Notes: generated by a model from the sequence alone, not told the origin. A stretch of DNA of 64,000 nt from Streptomyces sp. HNM0574 (GCF_012726235.1 NZ_JAASAH010000023.1:1-64000), one strand, 5' to 3'. Shown: positions 25,573-34,503, numbered from the stretch's first letter. Program-made: numbers and translations.

Positions 25573-25804
25573 TGCACACCTGCCCCTGAGACACGAAAGC
25601 CCGGCACAGCCGCGCATGAACGGCAGACACCGTTCATGCGAGAGGTCAAGTGGTACACGAGACCCCGGGCACCGCTCGCATGCAGGTCAGGGAGCATCTC
25701 GGCCAGCTTCACTGCCCCACTCCCATGATCAATGAAGCACCGGTCGCAGACCGCTCGCACAAGCCCGCAAAGCAGCAGGTCAAACCCCTTAGAATCAGCA
25801 AGCC
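25573..25804 (+). promoter_or_regulatory. leader of type I-G array 2
   Basis: About 232 bases similar to array 1's leader throughout and nearly identical next to the first repeat. It holds a perfect inverted repeat with 11-base arms (25613-25623 and 25630-25640, CGCATGAACGG/CCGTTCATGCG). A TAGAAT -10-like element at 25790-25795 sits at the same distance from the repeat as in array 1. Confidence 0.8.
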
Positions 25805-26420
25805 GTCACCGCGTCCTCAGGGGCGCGGCTCCGTTGCGGCCAGTCCGCGCCGCCCTGGACGTCACCGTCGGTCTGCTCGGTCACCGCGTCCTCAGGGGCG
25901 CGGCTCCGTTGCGGCTCACTCACCAGGTCGCGTTCACGCGCGCTCGTGGTGGTCACCGCGTCCTCAGGGGCGCGGCTCCGTTGCGGCGCGCTGGAGTCGG
26001 TGCGGGATGCGCTGGACATCCATGGTCACCGCGTCCTCAGGGGCGCGGCTCCGTTGCGGGGAGGTGTCGCGTTCGTGCTGCCGCTCGGGCTCGGTCGCGT
26101 CACCACGTCCTCCGGGACGCGGCTCCGTTGCGGCCCGGCCTTGACCGCGCGGCGCTCGACCTTGCTCTGGTCACCACGTCCTCAGAGGCGCGGCTCCGTT
26201 GCGGCGGCATGAGCCTCGGCATGCTCACCGGATCTCTGGAAGTCACCGCGTCCTCCGGGGCGCGGCTCCGTTGCGGCCAGAGCACGCTGCCGGAGCCGGA
26301 CTTCACGTCCCCGGTCACCGCGTCCTCGGGGGTGCGGCTCCGTTGCGGCCCGGCGGGTGACCGGGAGGCGGTGGTCTGCCCGGCGTCACCGCGCCCTCCG
26401 GGGCGCGACTCCTTCACGGC
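25805..26420 (+). CRISPR. type I-G CRISPR array 2 (9 repeats, 8 spacers)
   Basis: Same 36-base repeat as array 1. Starts: 25805, 25880, 25952, 26025, 26099, 26170, 26242, 26314, 26385. Spacers are 35-39 bases. Repeats near the leader match the consensus. Repeats from 26099 on carry changes, and the last (26385-26420) has a degenerate 3' end (CTTCACGGC), which marks the trailer. No spacer is shared with the other arrays by eye. Confidence 0.97.
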
Positions 26421-26739
26421 GCGAACCGCGTCTGCTGGCGCCTGGCCTCGCGGCTCGGTCGGTCCAGTCGTTTCCGACCGGACGAACGTTCGGGGCGCGA
26501 TAGCGGCCCGGGAGTCCAGGAAGTCGATGGGGCGCGCGGGCGTGGGCGAGCGCCCCCTCTGATTCCGGCCCAGGAGAATTTGAGGCCGTGAGCACGTTTT
26601 TCCTGTTCACGGGCTTACTACTCACGGTTGACCCGATATATCTACGGTGGAAGAGGTGGCGAGATTCCGCCTCAGGCGGGCACGGGCTGTCAGTGCCCGG
26701 TGGCAGCCTTCCGATCACTTACCGATGGAGGTGTGATCG
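26421..26739 (+). promoter_or_regulatory. region upstream of the cas operon
   Basis: 319 bases between array 2 and csb1. Bases 26595-26645 are unusually AT-rich for this genome, with a palindromic GATATATC at 26635-26642 that could serve as a -10 region; no convincing -35 hexamer is present. GGAGGTG at 26727-26733 is a good ribosome-binding site for the ATG at 26740. No gene is supported here. Confidence 0.45.
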
Positions 26740-27924
26740 ATGGCGAACGCCAGTCTGTCAGCGCGGCTTTGGGATGCCGTGGGGGAGGAACGTCAGCACA
26801 CGGCGCTGGTGGTACAGGCGGTGTACCAAGGGGCCGGAGGCACGGGGGCCACGGTGATGCCGCCGACGTACCCGATCGGGGACAACGACCCTATCCACAA
26901 GAAGTACCTGCTGCATGATCGGCTGGTGCCGGGTGAGGGCCGGGTCCCTGTGGTGACGCTGGACCAGGAACAGGCACAGGCAAATCGCGTGGAAGAGGCG
27001 CTTCTGCGGGCTCGCGACAAGGGCCGGCTGCGGTACCCACTGTTCGAGATGCGGTCCGAAACCCCTTACGGGGAGGTTCGGTTGACGTCCTTGGACTTCC
27101 CGCACCGCTACGCGGATGCGTATCTGCGTGACAGCACCGTGGATGGCGTCCGGTTCGACAAGTCGGAGGTCGGGCAGCTCCTGCGGCAGACCTCTGCGGG
27201 GGATGTGCGGCCGCTGTTCACGCGCGATCCGGGGTCCTTGGTGTTCGGTGCGTGGGATTCGCACAGGAAGGGGCGCTGGCCGAAGTTCGCCCGTCTGTAC
27301 GCGGCTTACATGCACGGAGTGGACCCTGTACTGGGTGTTCGGCGTGGTGGCCGGCTGGATCCGCAGAATCTGACCGGCCGTGTGGACGACAAGAAGAAGG
27401 CGGAGGGGGACTGGGGGCACCTGCCGCCGAGCAGCGAGGCGAAGAAGGCCCCGGGAGAGAAGTTGTCCGAGATCGGGCACGGGAACATCGCGCCCAATCC
27501 GGTGCCGGGCGGGGTGACGGTGCGGGAGGTGCGCCGGATGGCGTCCGTCTCGCTTGCGGGCCTGGAGCGGCTGGAGTTCGGGGACGTGTCGGAGGATGCG
27601 GCGACGGCTGCGCGGGCGACGCTGGCCGCGCTTGCGCTTGCCGGGGACCGGCTCGCCTTCGGTAAGCCGTCGGTGTGGCTGCGGTCGGGATGTGACCTGG
27701 CGAAGCAGTCCGAGACGGTGGGGTTGGAGCGGCCCGGCGGGGGTGTGGACGAGCTCGATGTCTCTGTCCAGCAGGCTCTGGACGCGTTCCATGAACTGCG
27801 GGACAAGGCTGACGGGTTCGGCGTCGTGATGGGTGAGGACACCATCGTGGTGGAGCCGATTTCCGGGTTGGCGAATGCGTTGTCGTACGCGGTCTCGCAG
27901 GCGGCGGACGACGGGGACGAGTGA
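26740..27924 (+). CDS. csb1: type I-G CRISPR Cas7 (Csb1/GSU0053 family)
   Basis: 394-residue RAMP protein expected to form the backbone of the type I-G Cascade on crRNA. The sequence fits Csb1 in length and in conserved stretches: an early TVMPPTYPI, then RVPVVTLDQEQAQANRVEEA, LTSLDFPHRYADAYLRDS, GSLVFGAWDSHRKG, and late LAGLERLEFG. No catalytic site is expected. The ATG at 26740 has a strong Shine-Dalgarno. It is the first gene of a tightly packed operon with csb2, cas3 and a Cas8-like gene; its stop is two bases before the csb2 start. Confidence 0.9.
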   Translation: MANASLSARLWDAVGEERQHTALVVQAVYQGAGGTGATVMPPTYPIGDNDPIHKKYLLHDRLVPGEGRVPVVTLDQEQAQANRVEEALLRARDKGRLRYPLFEMRSETPYGEVRLTSLDFPHRYADAYLRDSTVDGVRFDKSEVGQLLRQTSAGDVRPLFTRDPGSLVFGAWDSHRKGRWPKFARLYAAYMHGVDPVLGVRRGGRLDPQNLTGRVDDKKKAEGDWGHLPPSSEAKKAPGEKLSEIGHGNIAPNPVPGGVTVREVRRMASVSLAGLERLEFGDVSEDAATAARATLAALALAGDRLAFGKPSVWLRSGCDLAKQSETVGLERPGGGVDELDVSVQQALDAFHELRDKADGFGVVMGEDTIVVEPISGLANALSYAVSQAADDGDE

Positions 27925-27925
27925 G

Positions 27926-29359
27926 ATGACGCTGAGTGTGGTCGTCCGCCTGCGTCATGGCAGGTACGACGCGGCGCGGTCTCATCGCTCGCAGGCGGAG
28001 TGGCCCCCGGCGCCGGCGCGGGTGTTCTGCGCGCTGGTCGCCTCGATGCGAGGCGAGGAGGACCGGGAGGCTCTGCGGTGGCTGGAGCGGCAGTCGCTGC
28101 CGCAGGTGTGGGATCCAGGGCCGGCGACGACGAGTTCTACGCGGTCGTTCGTGGTGACGAACCGGATCAAGGCGGAGGGCGGAAGTCAGTCGTGGCCAGG
28201 GCGGACGAACAACGAGCGGTACCGGGCGTCCGCGGTCCCGCCTGCCGAGCGGTTCGCGATCGTGTGGCCGGAGGCGGAGCCGGACGAGGGGGTGTTCAAG
28301 CGCCTGCACCGCTTGGCCCTCCGGGTTCCGTACGTGGGGCGTTCGACGAGCATGGCCGAGGTGAACGTGCAGCGGGAAGTCCCGGAGGAGCCGGGCCCCG
28401 CGGGGTGGCGGGTCTTCGAACCGACCGAACTGCACCGGCAGGGCGAGCCGTTGGCAGCCCCCTACCCGGGGTATTTGGCCGCTCTCGACGATGCCTACGA
28501 CCGGGGAATGCGGGCACACGAGGTGGCCAGGACCGTCTCATACGTGGCCGAGGGATCTGAGGCGGCAGCCGCGGAGGAGGAGCCGGTAGAGGGGCCGTTC
28601 CGTGATCTTCTCGTGTGGGGACTGGAGCGTGGTCACGTACCGGTGCCGGGCCCCGAAGTGGCCCGCATTGCGGCTGCGTTGCGGAAGGCGGTGATGAGCC
28701 GAATCGACGGCCCCGCTGAGGAGATGCCGCCGCAGGTTCACGGGCATGGCGTGGACGGGCGGGCGCATGTCGCGTTCCTGGCGCTTCCCCATGTCGGCAG
28801 CAGGCACGCGGACGGTCATGTCCTGGGGGTGGCCATTGCCCTGCCCCGGGACCTTCCGCAGGACGACTGGATCCGTATCGGACGGGCTGTCCTGGTGGAC
28901 CGGTTGAGCGAGCTGCGGGTCGCGCCGCGTCTTCCGGTGCTGCGGCTGGCCGGGGTGGACGCGGGGTCGCCCTGGGGATTGCAGGCTCGGCGTTGGACCG
29001 GTGAGGAGGGCGGTGTCCGGGAGTGGGTCACTGCCACTCCCGTGCTGACGGACGGACGGATGCGGCGCGGCCGCTCGTATGACGACTTGGTGCGCGCCTC
29101 CCTGCGCAAGGCCGGGTATCCGGAGCCGGCGGAGGTGGCCACGTCTCCGGCGCCGATGAGTGAAGGGGCGGTGCGGCGCCCGGCCAAGGGGTCTGTTCCG
29201 GAGCGTTACCGGGACCGGCCGTTGGTCCATGCCCGCGTCTCGTTCGAACGGCCTGTCGTCGGGCCGGTCCTTGCCGGTGCCATGCGGTATTCGGGAGGGC
29301 TGGGACTGTTCGTTCCCTGGCGTCCGCACAGGCAGAAGGAAGGAGCGGAGAAAGCATGA
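27926..29359 (+). CDS. csb2: type I-G CRISPR Cas5-Cas6 fusion (Csb2/GSU0054 family)
   Basis: 477-residue protein. The N-terminal RAMP fold (MTLSVVVRLRHGRYDAA, AEWPPAPARVFCALVAS) corresponds to Cas5. The C-terminal part has the Cas6-like glycine-rich loop GAMRYSGGLGLF near residues 450-465. In type I-G systems this fusion processes pre-crRNA and holds the 5' handle. Arginine- and histidine-rich segments (RPLVHARVSFERP) may serve RNA binding. The ATG at 27926 is two bases after the csb1 stop, although the frame is open upstream. The stop overlaps the cas3 ATG (ATGA), so translation is coupled. Confidence 0.88.
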   Translation: MTLSVVVRLRHGRYDAARSHRSQAEWPPAPARVFCALVASMRGEEDREALRWLERQSLPQVWDPGPATTSSTRSFVVTNRIKAEGGSQSWPGRTNNERYRASAVPPAERFAIVWPEAEPDEGVFKRLHRLALRVPYVGRSTSMAEVNVQREVPEEPGPAGWRVFEPTELHRQGEPLAAPYPGYLAALDDAYDRGMRAHEVARTVSYVAEGSEAAAAEEEPVEGPFRDLLVWGLERGHVPVPGPEVARIAAALRKAVMSRIDGPAEEMPPQVHGHGVDGRAHVAFLALPHVGSRHADGHVLGVAIALPRDLPQDDWIRIGRAVLVDRLSELRVAPRLPVLRLAGVDAGSPWGLQARRWTGEEGGVREWVTATPVLTDGRMRRGRSYDDLVRASLRKAGYPEPAEVATSPAPMSEGAVRRPAKGSVPERYRDRPLVHARVSFERPVVGPVLAGAMRYSGGLGLFVPWRPHRQKEGAEKA

Positions 29360-32300
29360 CGGACGCTCTGTCCACCAAGGATTTCGGCGCCTTCTACCAG
29401 GAGGTGCACGGGTACGAGCCGTTCCCCTGGCAGCGGAAACTGATGGAGCGGGTGGTCGAGGAGGGCTGGCCCGGCGCGGTGGACGTGCCCACAGGGCTCG
29501 GTAAGACATCCCTCATCGACGTGTCGCTGTTCGCTGCCGCGCTGGGAGTTCCGGCCGCCCGGCGCCGCACCTTCCTCGTGGTGGACCGCCGCCTGGTCGT
29601 GGACGAGGCCTACGAGCACGCCGTCGCCATCAGCAAGGCCCTCTCCGACACGGCGAACGCAGGGCCGGTGACGAAACGCGTCGCGGAGCGGCTCCGGCAG
29701 CCGGGAGATGACGGGCCAGTCCTGGAGTGCACGCGCATGCGCGGCGGTGTGGACTGGTCGTGGAACTGGCTGGAGCGCCCCGACCGGCACGCGGTGGTCG
29801 TGGGCACGGTGGACCAGGTCGGCAGCCGGCTGTTCTTCCGCGGCTACGGCGTCGGCGAGCATCTGCGGCCCATCGACGCGGCGTTGGTCGGTACAGACAG
29901 CCTGATCGTCGTCGATGAGGCGCACCTGTCCGACCCGTTCCTCACCAGTGTCCGGGCCGCCTGCGAGCTGGAGTCGCGAACGCTGCCGGATGGTGCGTCG
30001 GCGGACGTGCGGGGCCGCACCCCGGCCCTGGTCGCCATGTCGGCGAGCCGCCAGGACGACGATGCCGTCGTGCACGGCATCGACGCCGAGGACGAAGCGC
30101 ACCCCTTCGCACGGAAGCGCCTGTACGCAGGGAAGGAGCTGCGCCTGCTGGAGGTGAAGACGACCAAGAGCACGGCGCCCCAGAAGCTGGCCTCCGCGAT
30201 GGCCTCCGCGGCGCGTCAGCTCTCCGACGAGCTGACGCGCGAGGACCGCGTCGTGCTGGTGGTGTGCAACACCGTCGCCCGCGCCCGAGCGGTCCACACC
30301 GAACTGAGCTGTGACGGCGAAGACTTGGACCGGGACGGCAGCAGCGCGATCCTCCTCATCGGGCGCAACCGGCCGCTCGCCCGCGAGTACCTCCTGGCCC
30401 GGTGGTACGGGAAGATCCGCGCCGGGGAACGGGAGCCGTTCACCGGCACCCTGTACGTCGTCGCCACGCAGACTGTGGAAGTCGGCGCGAACCTGGACAG
30501 CGACGCGCTGGTGACCGAATGCGCCTCCCTGTCGGCCCTGACCCAGCGCCTGGGCCGGCTCAACCGGCTCGGTGAACGGCCCGCCAGCCGCTGCCTGGTC
30601 ATCCAGGGCACCCACACGCCTGAGGACGTGTACGGCACTGCCCGAGCGGCGACTTGGGGGTGGCTGAAGAGCCAACAGGCGCCGCTCCTCACCCGCCAGC
30701 CGCACAAGCCTCTGGACCTCTCCGGCCCCGGCCTGGACATCGCTCCCGCGCCCCTTCGGCTCCTTCTGCAAGAGCTGTCGCCCGAGGAGTGGTCGGAACT
30801 CAACGCCGACCCGGTGACCGTTCCGGTGCTGCGCCGCCAGGACCTGACCCGGTGGGCCCGCACCTCACCCACGCCCACACCCGGTCAGGAAGCAAACGTC
30901 GCACCGTTTCTGCACGGCATCGACCACTCCCGCCCGCAGGTCAACCTGGTGTGGCGCCACGACGTCGCCCTGGACGCACCGCAGGAAGCAGCAGCCCATC
31001 TCGCCGCGCTGCCACCTGCTGCCTCCGAATCCGTCGAAGTGCCCCTGGCCGCGGCCCGCCTCTGGCTCGCTTCCCTCCCCCACTCCGACGGCGACCTGGC
31101 AGGCGCCGAGGATGTCAGCGACCTCGAAGCCGCACCGGTCCCCGACGAACCGGAACCCAGAAGCACCAAGCCGGTCGCGTTCCGCGTCCACACCGGCAAA
31201 GAGCCCGAGCCCGTCACGGCCACGCAGATCCGCCCCGAGGACACGCTCGTCGTGCCCGCCACGTCAGGAGGCTGCGACGCCTTCGGCTGGCATCCCACTC
31301 ACCGGCAGCCCGTCATCGACCTGGGCGACCTGACGGGAGGCAGCCTGCGCAGGCGGGCAACCGCTCGCGTCGGGCCTGCACTCGGCGCCGCGGTCGCCCA
31401 CTGTGTCCCGGATGAGCATGAACTCGGCTGTCTGTGGGGGGTGTTCGCCAAAGAATGCGTGAAACGGCTCCACTCCGACGGCGGTCTCGCGCGAGACGAT
31501 CTCAGCACCATGCTGGCGCCTCTGGGGGCGGCGCTCCCCGCAGCCGGCGGGAATGACGGGAGTCCGCTGCCGCACCTGCGTGTCCTGCGCTCGCTGATGG
31601 GATCCCCTCGGCTGCTCCCCTACGAGATCCCGGGAACCGAGCGGCCGTCCGCGGACTACCTCCTCACTGCCTCGCCACAAGCCGTGGGCGGCGACCTGGA
31701 ATCCGGCGGCTCCACCGCCCTCGGTGTGACGATGAACCTGGCTCCTCATCAGGAGGCGGTTCAGCGCCGGGCCGACGAGTTCGCCCGCAATCTCGGCCTG
31801 CCCGAACAGCTGAGGAACAGCGTCCGGCTGGCGGCCCTTCTGCACGACGAGGGAAAGCGCGAACTGCGCTTCCAGACCATGCTCCACGGCGGCGACCACT
31901 GGGCACAGATGCTGTCTCCGGAGCCGAGAGCCAAGTCCGGCTTGGACCCCACCGACCACGCTGCCTTCGTCCGAGCGCAGCAACGCTCCGGCTACCCGCA
32001 CGGCATGCGGCACGAAGCCCTCTCCGGCCTCGTCGCCCGGGCCCGCCTGGAGAAGCAGGACTACACCCACTTCGAACCGCTCGACCCGGAGTTGGTGATC
32101 CACCTGGTCACCAGCCACCACGGACGCAACCGCGCTCTCCTGCCACCGGTCACCGACCCCTCCCCCACCCACCTCGACGAACACGACCGCCGGCTCTCCA
32201 GCGCCGACACCGTCGATCTCGAAGCCCCGGTGCGATTCCAGCTCCTCAACCAGCGCTACGGGCACTGGGGCTTGGCCCGCCTCGAATCCCTCGTCCGCCT

Positions 32301-32364
32301 CGCCGACATCTGGGCCTCCGTACGCAACGAACAACACCCGGCACCCGAGGAGGCCGGCTCATGA
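29356..32364 (+). CDS. cas3: Cas3 helicase-nuclease with C-terminal HD domain (type I-G)
   Basis: 1002-residue effector nuclease. Superfamily-2 helicase motifs come first: GLGKT (residues 47-51), DEAH (187-190), SASRQ and LTQRLGRLNRLG (motif VI). A long middle region of about 300 residues follows. The HD nuclease is at the C-terminus: H830-D831 in LLHDEGKRE and H921-H922 in VTSHHGRNRALL. Canonical type I Cas3 has the HD domain first; the reversed order is a mark of type I-G (former I-U). It unwinds and cuts DNA marked by Cascade. ATGA overlaps couple it to csb2 upstream and to the Cas8-like gene downstream. Confidence 0.95.
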   Translation: MTDALSTKDFGAFYQEVHGYEPFPWQRKLMERVVEEGWPGAVDVPTGLGKTSLIDVSLFAAALGVPAARRRTFLVVDRRLVVDEAYEHAVAISKALSDTANAGPVTKRVAERLRQPGDDGPVLECTRMRGGVDWSWNWLERPDRHAVVVGTVDQVGSRLFFRGYGVGEHLRPIDAALVGTDSLIVVDEAHLSDPFLTSVRAACELESRTLPDGASADVRGRTPALVAMSASRQDDDAVVHGIDAEDEAHPFARKRLYAGKELRLLEVKTTKSTAPQKLASAMASAARQLSDELTREDRVVLVVCNTVARARAVHTELSCDGEDLDRDGSSAILLIGRNRPLAREYLLARWYGKIRAGEREPFTGTLYVVATQTVEVGANLDSDALVTECASLSALTQRLGRLNRLGERPASRCLVIQGTHTPEDVYGTARAATWGWLKSQQAPLLTRQPHKPLDLSGPGLDIAPAPLRLLLQELSPEEWSELNADPVTVPVLRRQDLTRWARTSPTPTPGQEANVAPFLHGIDHSRPQVNLVWRHDVALDAPQEAAAHLAALPPAASESVEVPLAAARLWLASLPHSDGDLAGAEDVSDLEAAPVPDEPEPRSTKPVAFRVHTGKEPEPVTATQIRPEDTLVVPATSGGCDAFGWHPTHRQPVIDLGDLTGGSLRRRATARVGPALGAAVAHCVPDEHELGCLWGVFAKECVKRLHSDGGLARDDLSTMLAPLGAALPAAGGNDGSPLPHLRVLRSLMGSPRLLPYEIPGTERPSADYLLTASPQAVGGDLESGGSTALGVTMNLAPHQEAVQRRADEFARNLGLPEQLRNSVRLAALLHDEGKRELRFQTMLHGGDHWAQMLSPEPRAKSGLDPTDHAAFVRAQQRSGYPHGMRHEALSGLVARARLEKQDYTHFEPLDPELVIHLVTSHHGRNRALLPPVTDPSPTHLDEHDRRLSSADTVDLEAPVRFQLLNQRYGHWGLARLESLVRLADIWASVRNEQHPAPEEAGS

Positions 32365-33338
32365 GCCAGCACCAAGTCGAACTCCCCGCCCTGGACGGCC
32401 GTCACCAGCTCGGCTTCCTCGCCGCCCTCGGCCTCCTCCGCCTCCTCACCCCCGACGACCCCGCCGAAGCCTGGCCACGGCTGTCCTTCTCCCGCACCAC
32501 GGGCTCAGCCATCCTCACCAGCCACTTCCCCGACCTGGAGAGCATCACCGAACAGCTCTCCAGCATCGCAACTTCGGTCTCCGAGGACGCGGTCCTGCCC
32601 GGAGTCCACCCCGACCTCCCTTTCCCCGCCGGAAGCACAGGCGGCGACCCCATGCGCCCCCTCCGTGGGGACTACCGCACACTCGACCAGCGAATCAGGA
32701 AGATCGACCCCGGCTTCGCCGATCGCTGGCTCCCCCACCTCGTCACGGATCAGGCAGAGGACCAGCGCGGCAGAGTCGCCCTCACGCCCTACATGGCGCC
32801 CAGCGGAAAACAGACGGTCCGCACCTTCTTCGAGAAACCCCTCGGCCTCGTCCGCCGCACCCCGGCCTACTTGCGCGAGGCCCTCGTCCAATGGCGCCGC
32901 ATCCCGGGCGTCACCGGCGAATACCTCGACCACCAGGTCCTCAACAGCGCCGCCGACGACCCACACGGCGAAAGCAGCGAACGCGGCATCCCCGGCGCCA
33001 CCTGGCTCGCCACCATGGCACTCCCGCTCCTCCACCTCTCCGGCGACGGCACCCGCGTCCAGGCAACCCTCTGGCACACCATCGCCAACCGCCCCGTGAT
33101 GATCTGGCCCCTGTGGCACACCCCCCTCACCGTCCCCAGCGTCCAAGCCGTCCTCGACCACCCCGCCCTCCGCCCGCTCCCAACGACCGACCGAAACACC
33201 CCACCCACACTGGACCCCACCCTGTGGCAACCGCTGTCGATCTTCACCGCGGGCGCCGCCCGCCGTGTCACCATCCCAGGACGGAAATCGGCTGGCGTAC
33301 TCACCTCTCTCAACGTCCGGGTGCACCAGGCCACATGA
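32361..33338 (+). CDS. type I-G Cas8-like / Cas3-extension family subunit (Csb3 position)
   Basis: 325-residue protein starting with LPALDGRHQLGFLAALGLLRLL, a motif shared by Csb3/Cas8u and Csx17-type subunits of type I-G loci. The middle carries GKQTVRTFFEKPLGL and GLVRRTPAYLREAL. The end, PLSIFTAGAARRVTIPGRKSAGVLTSLNVRVHQ, resembles the C-terminus of these families. It should be the large or accessory subunit for PAM recognition and Cas3 recruitment, but is shorter than most Cas8 proteins. Some databases call similar actinobacterial proteins a Cas3-extension family. It overlaps cas3 by ATGA. The decayed start of array 3 follows 80 bases after its stop. Confidence 0.75.
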   Translation: MSQHQVELPALDGRHQLGFLAALGLLRLLTPDDPAEAWPRLSFSRTTGSAILTSHFPDLESITEQLSSIATSVSEDAVLPGVHPDLPFPAGSTGGDPMRPLRGDYRTLDQRIRKIDPGFADRWLPHLVTDQAEDQRGRVALTPYMAPSGKQTVRTFFEKPLGLVRRTPAYLREALVQWRRIPGVTGEYLDHQVLNSAADDPHGESSERGIPGATWLATMALPLLHLSGDGTRVQATLWHTIANRPVMIWPLWHTPLTVPSVQAVLDHPALRPLPTTDRNTPPTLDPTLWQPLSIFTAGAARRVTIPGRKSAGVLTSLNVRVHQAT

Positions 33339-33482
33339 ACGATCCAGCGCTGCGTTCCTCGGGGGAGGGGTCCAGTTGGGGCGGCCAACGAGTTGAGGGA
33401 GGAACTGGAAGTCGGCGGTCACGACCAGAGGCGCAGCCCCGCTGTGGCACTGCTGCGACCGACTCGCTGGCGAGATCGGCCT

Positions 33483-34328
33483 TTCACCGCGCCCCAGGGG
33501 CGCGGCTCCGTTGCGGCGTGACCCCGCACCGCATGGACTCGCCGGCCCTGTCCGTGTCACCGCGTCTTCAAGAGCGCGGCTCCGTTGCGGCCCGTGGCGT
33601 CGACCGTCGGCGTGACGAGGGCGCGGGGGTGTCACCGCGTCCTCAGGGGCACGGCCCCGTTGCGGCGAGCACATCGACTACGCATGCGGGCACGACGCGA
33701 GGGTCACCGCGTCCTCAGGGGCGCGGCTCCGTTGCGGCGGGCTGAGATGTACGCATTCCAGGCACCCCTGGAACTCGGTCACCGCATCCTCAGGCGTGCG
33801 GCTCCGTTGTGGGCACCGTCTTCTTCGCAGACTTTCCACACGACGAAGGCGACGGTCACCACGTCCTCAGGCGTGCGGCTTCGTTGTGGCGAGCAGGACG
33901 TTGTGCAGCTCGGTAGCCAGGTCGAGTATCACCGCGTCCGCCAGGGCGCGGCTCCATTGCCGCGTGTAGCGCTTGTGCGCGCCCTTGAGGTAATCAACCG
34001 GTCACCGCGTCCGCAGGTACGCGGCTCCGTTGTGGCAAGGTCATCGGCGACGTCCACCCCGGCACGCACTTCTGTCACCGCGTCCTCAGGGCCGCGGCTC
34101 CGTTGTGGCAGCACTACCAGCTCGATGCGGACCGGTTCGTCGACCAGTCACCGCGCCCTCGGGGGCGCGGATCCGTTGCGGCACCTCCGACCGGAAGTTG
34201 CACCGGGGCCTGGGCCGTTGTCACCGCTTCCTCCGGGGGCGCGGCTCCCTTGAGGCCCCTCGATGCCGCGAGGGGACCGTTGGGACGCCGTCGTCACCGC
34301 GCCCTCGGGGACGCGGCTCCGTTTCAGC
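33483..34328 (+). CRISPR. type I-G CRISPR array 3 (12 repeats, 11 spacers), leaderless and decaying
   Basis: Repeats of the same family start at 33483, 33556, 33631, 33703, 33778, 33855, 33928, 34001, 34074, 34147, 34220 and 34293; spacers are 36-41 bases. Only the copy at 33703 matches the consensus fully. Others carry substitutions or one-base indels (33483 lacks one base, 34220 has one extra), and the last ends GTTTCAGC. An older remnant is visible at 33418-33450. The leader of arrays 1 and 2 is absent; the array follows the cas operon by about 145 bases and may be read through from it. Confidence 0.93.
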
Positions 34329-34481
34329 GGCAACATCAGGTATCACCGGATTGCGACCACCCCTTGCACACCCTCCAATGCACAGCCTCGCTGAGGCGAG
34401 CAGATCACACCGTGCCGGAGCGCGTGTTCCCATGATGGAGCGTCAGAATCTTCAACAACCCTTGTGACCAGGGGATTTGAA

Positions 34482-34503
34482 GGTGCCCGGAGCCGGACTT
34501 GAA
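34482..34503. other. right attachment-site-like core within the bldA 3' end
   Basis: 22 bases identical to 19105-19126, covering the 3' end of tRNA-Leu(UAA) plus two flanking bases. As expected for integration into a tRNA gene, the element lies on the 3' side of the intact tRNA, which keeps a full structure. Confidence 0.7.

Noticed and set aside
26278..26313. Array 2 spacer containing CGGAGCCGGACTT, as in the bldA 3' end (possible self-targeting)
   Set aside because: Only 13 bases match and the flanks differ. In a GC-rich genome this length can arise by chance.
20493..33338. TTA codons in island genes
   Set aside because: Every TTA string seen (for example near 20496, 21676, 22136, 29206) is out of frame, mostly in GGT TAC, GAT TAC, CTT ACG or CGT TAC.
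19127..34480. Integrase, excisionase or transposase inside the bldA island
   Set aside because: No frame in this interval has tyrosine or serine recombinase or DDE transposase motifs.
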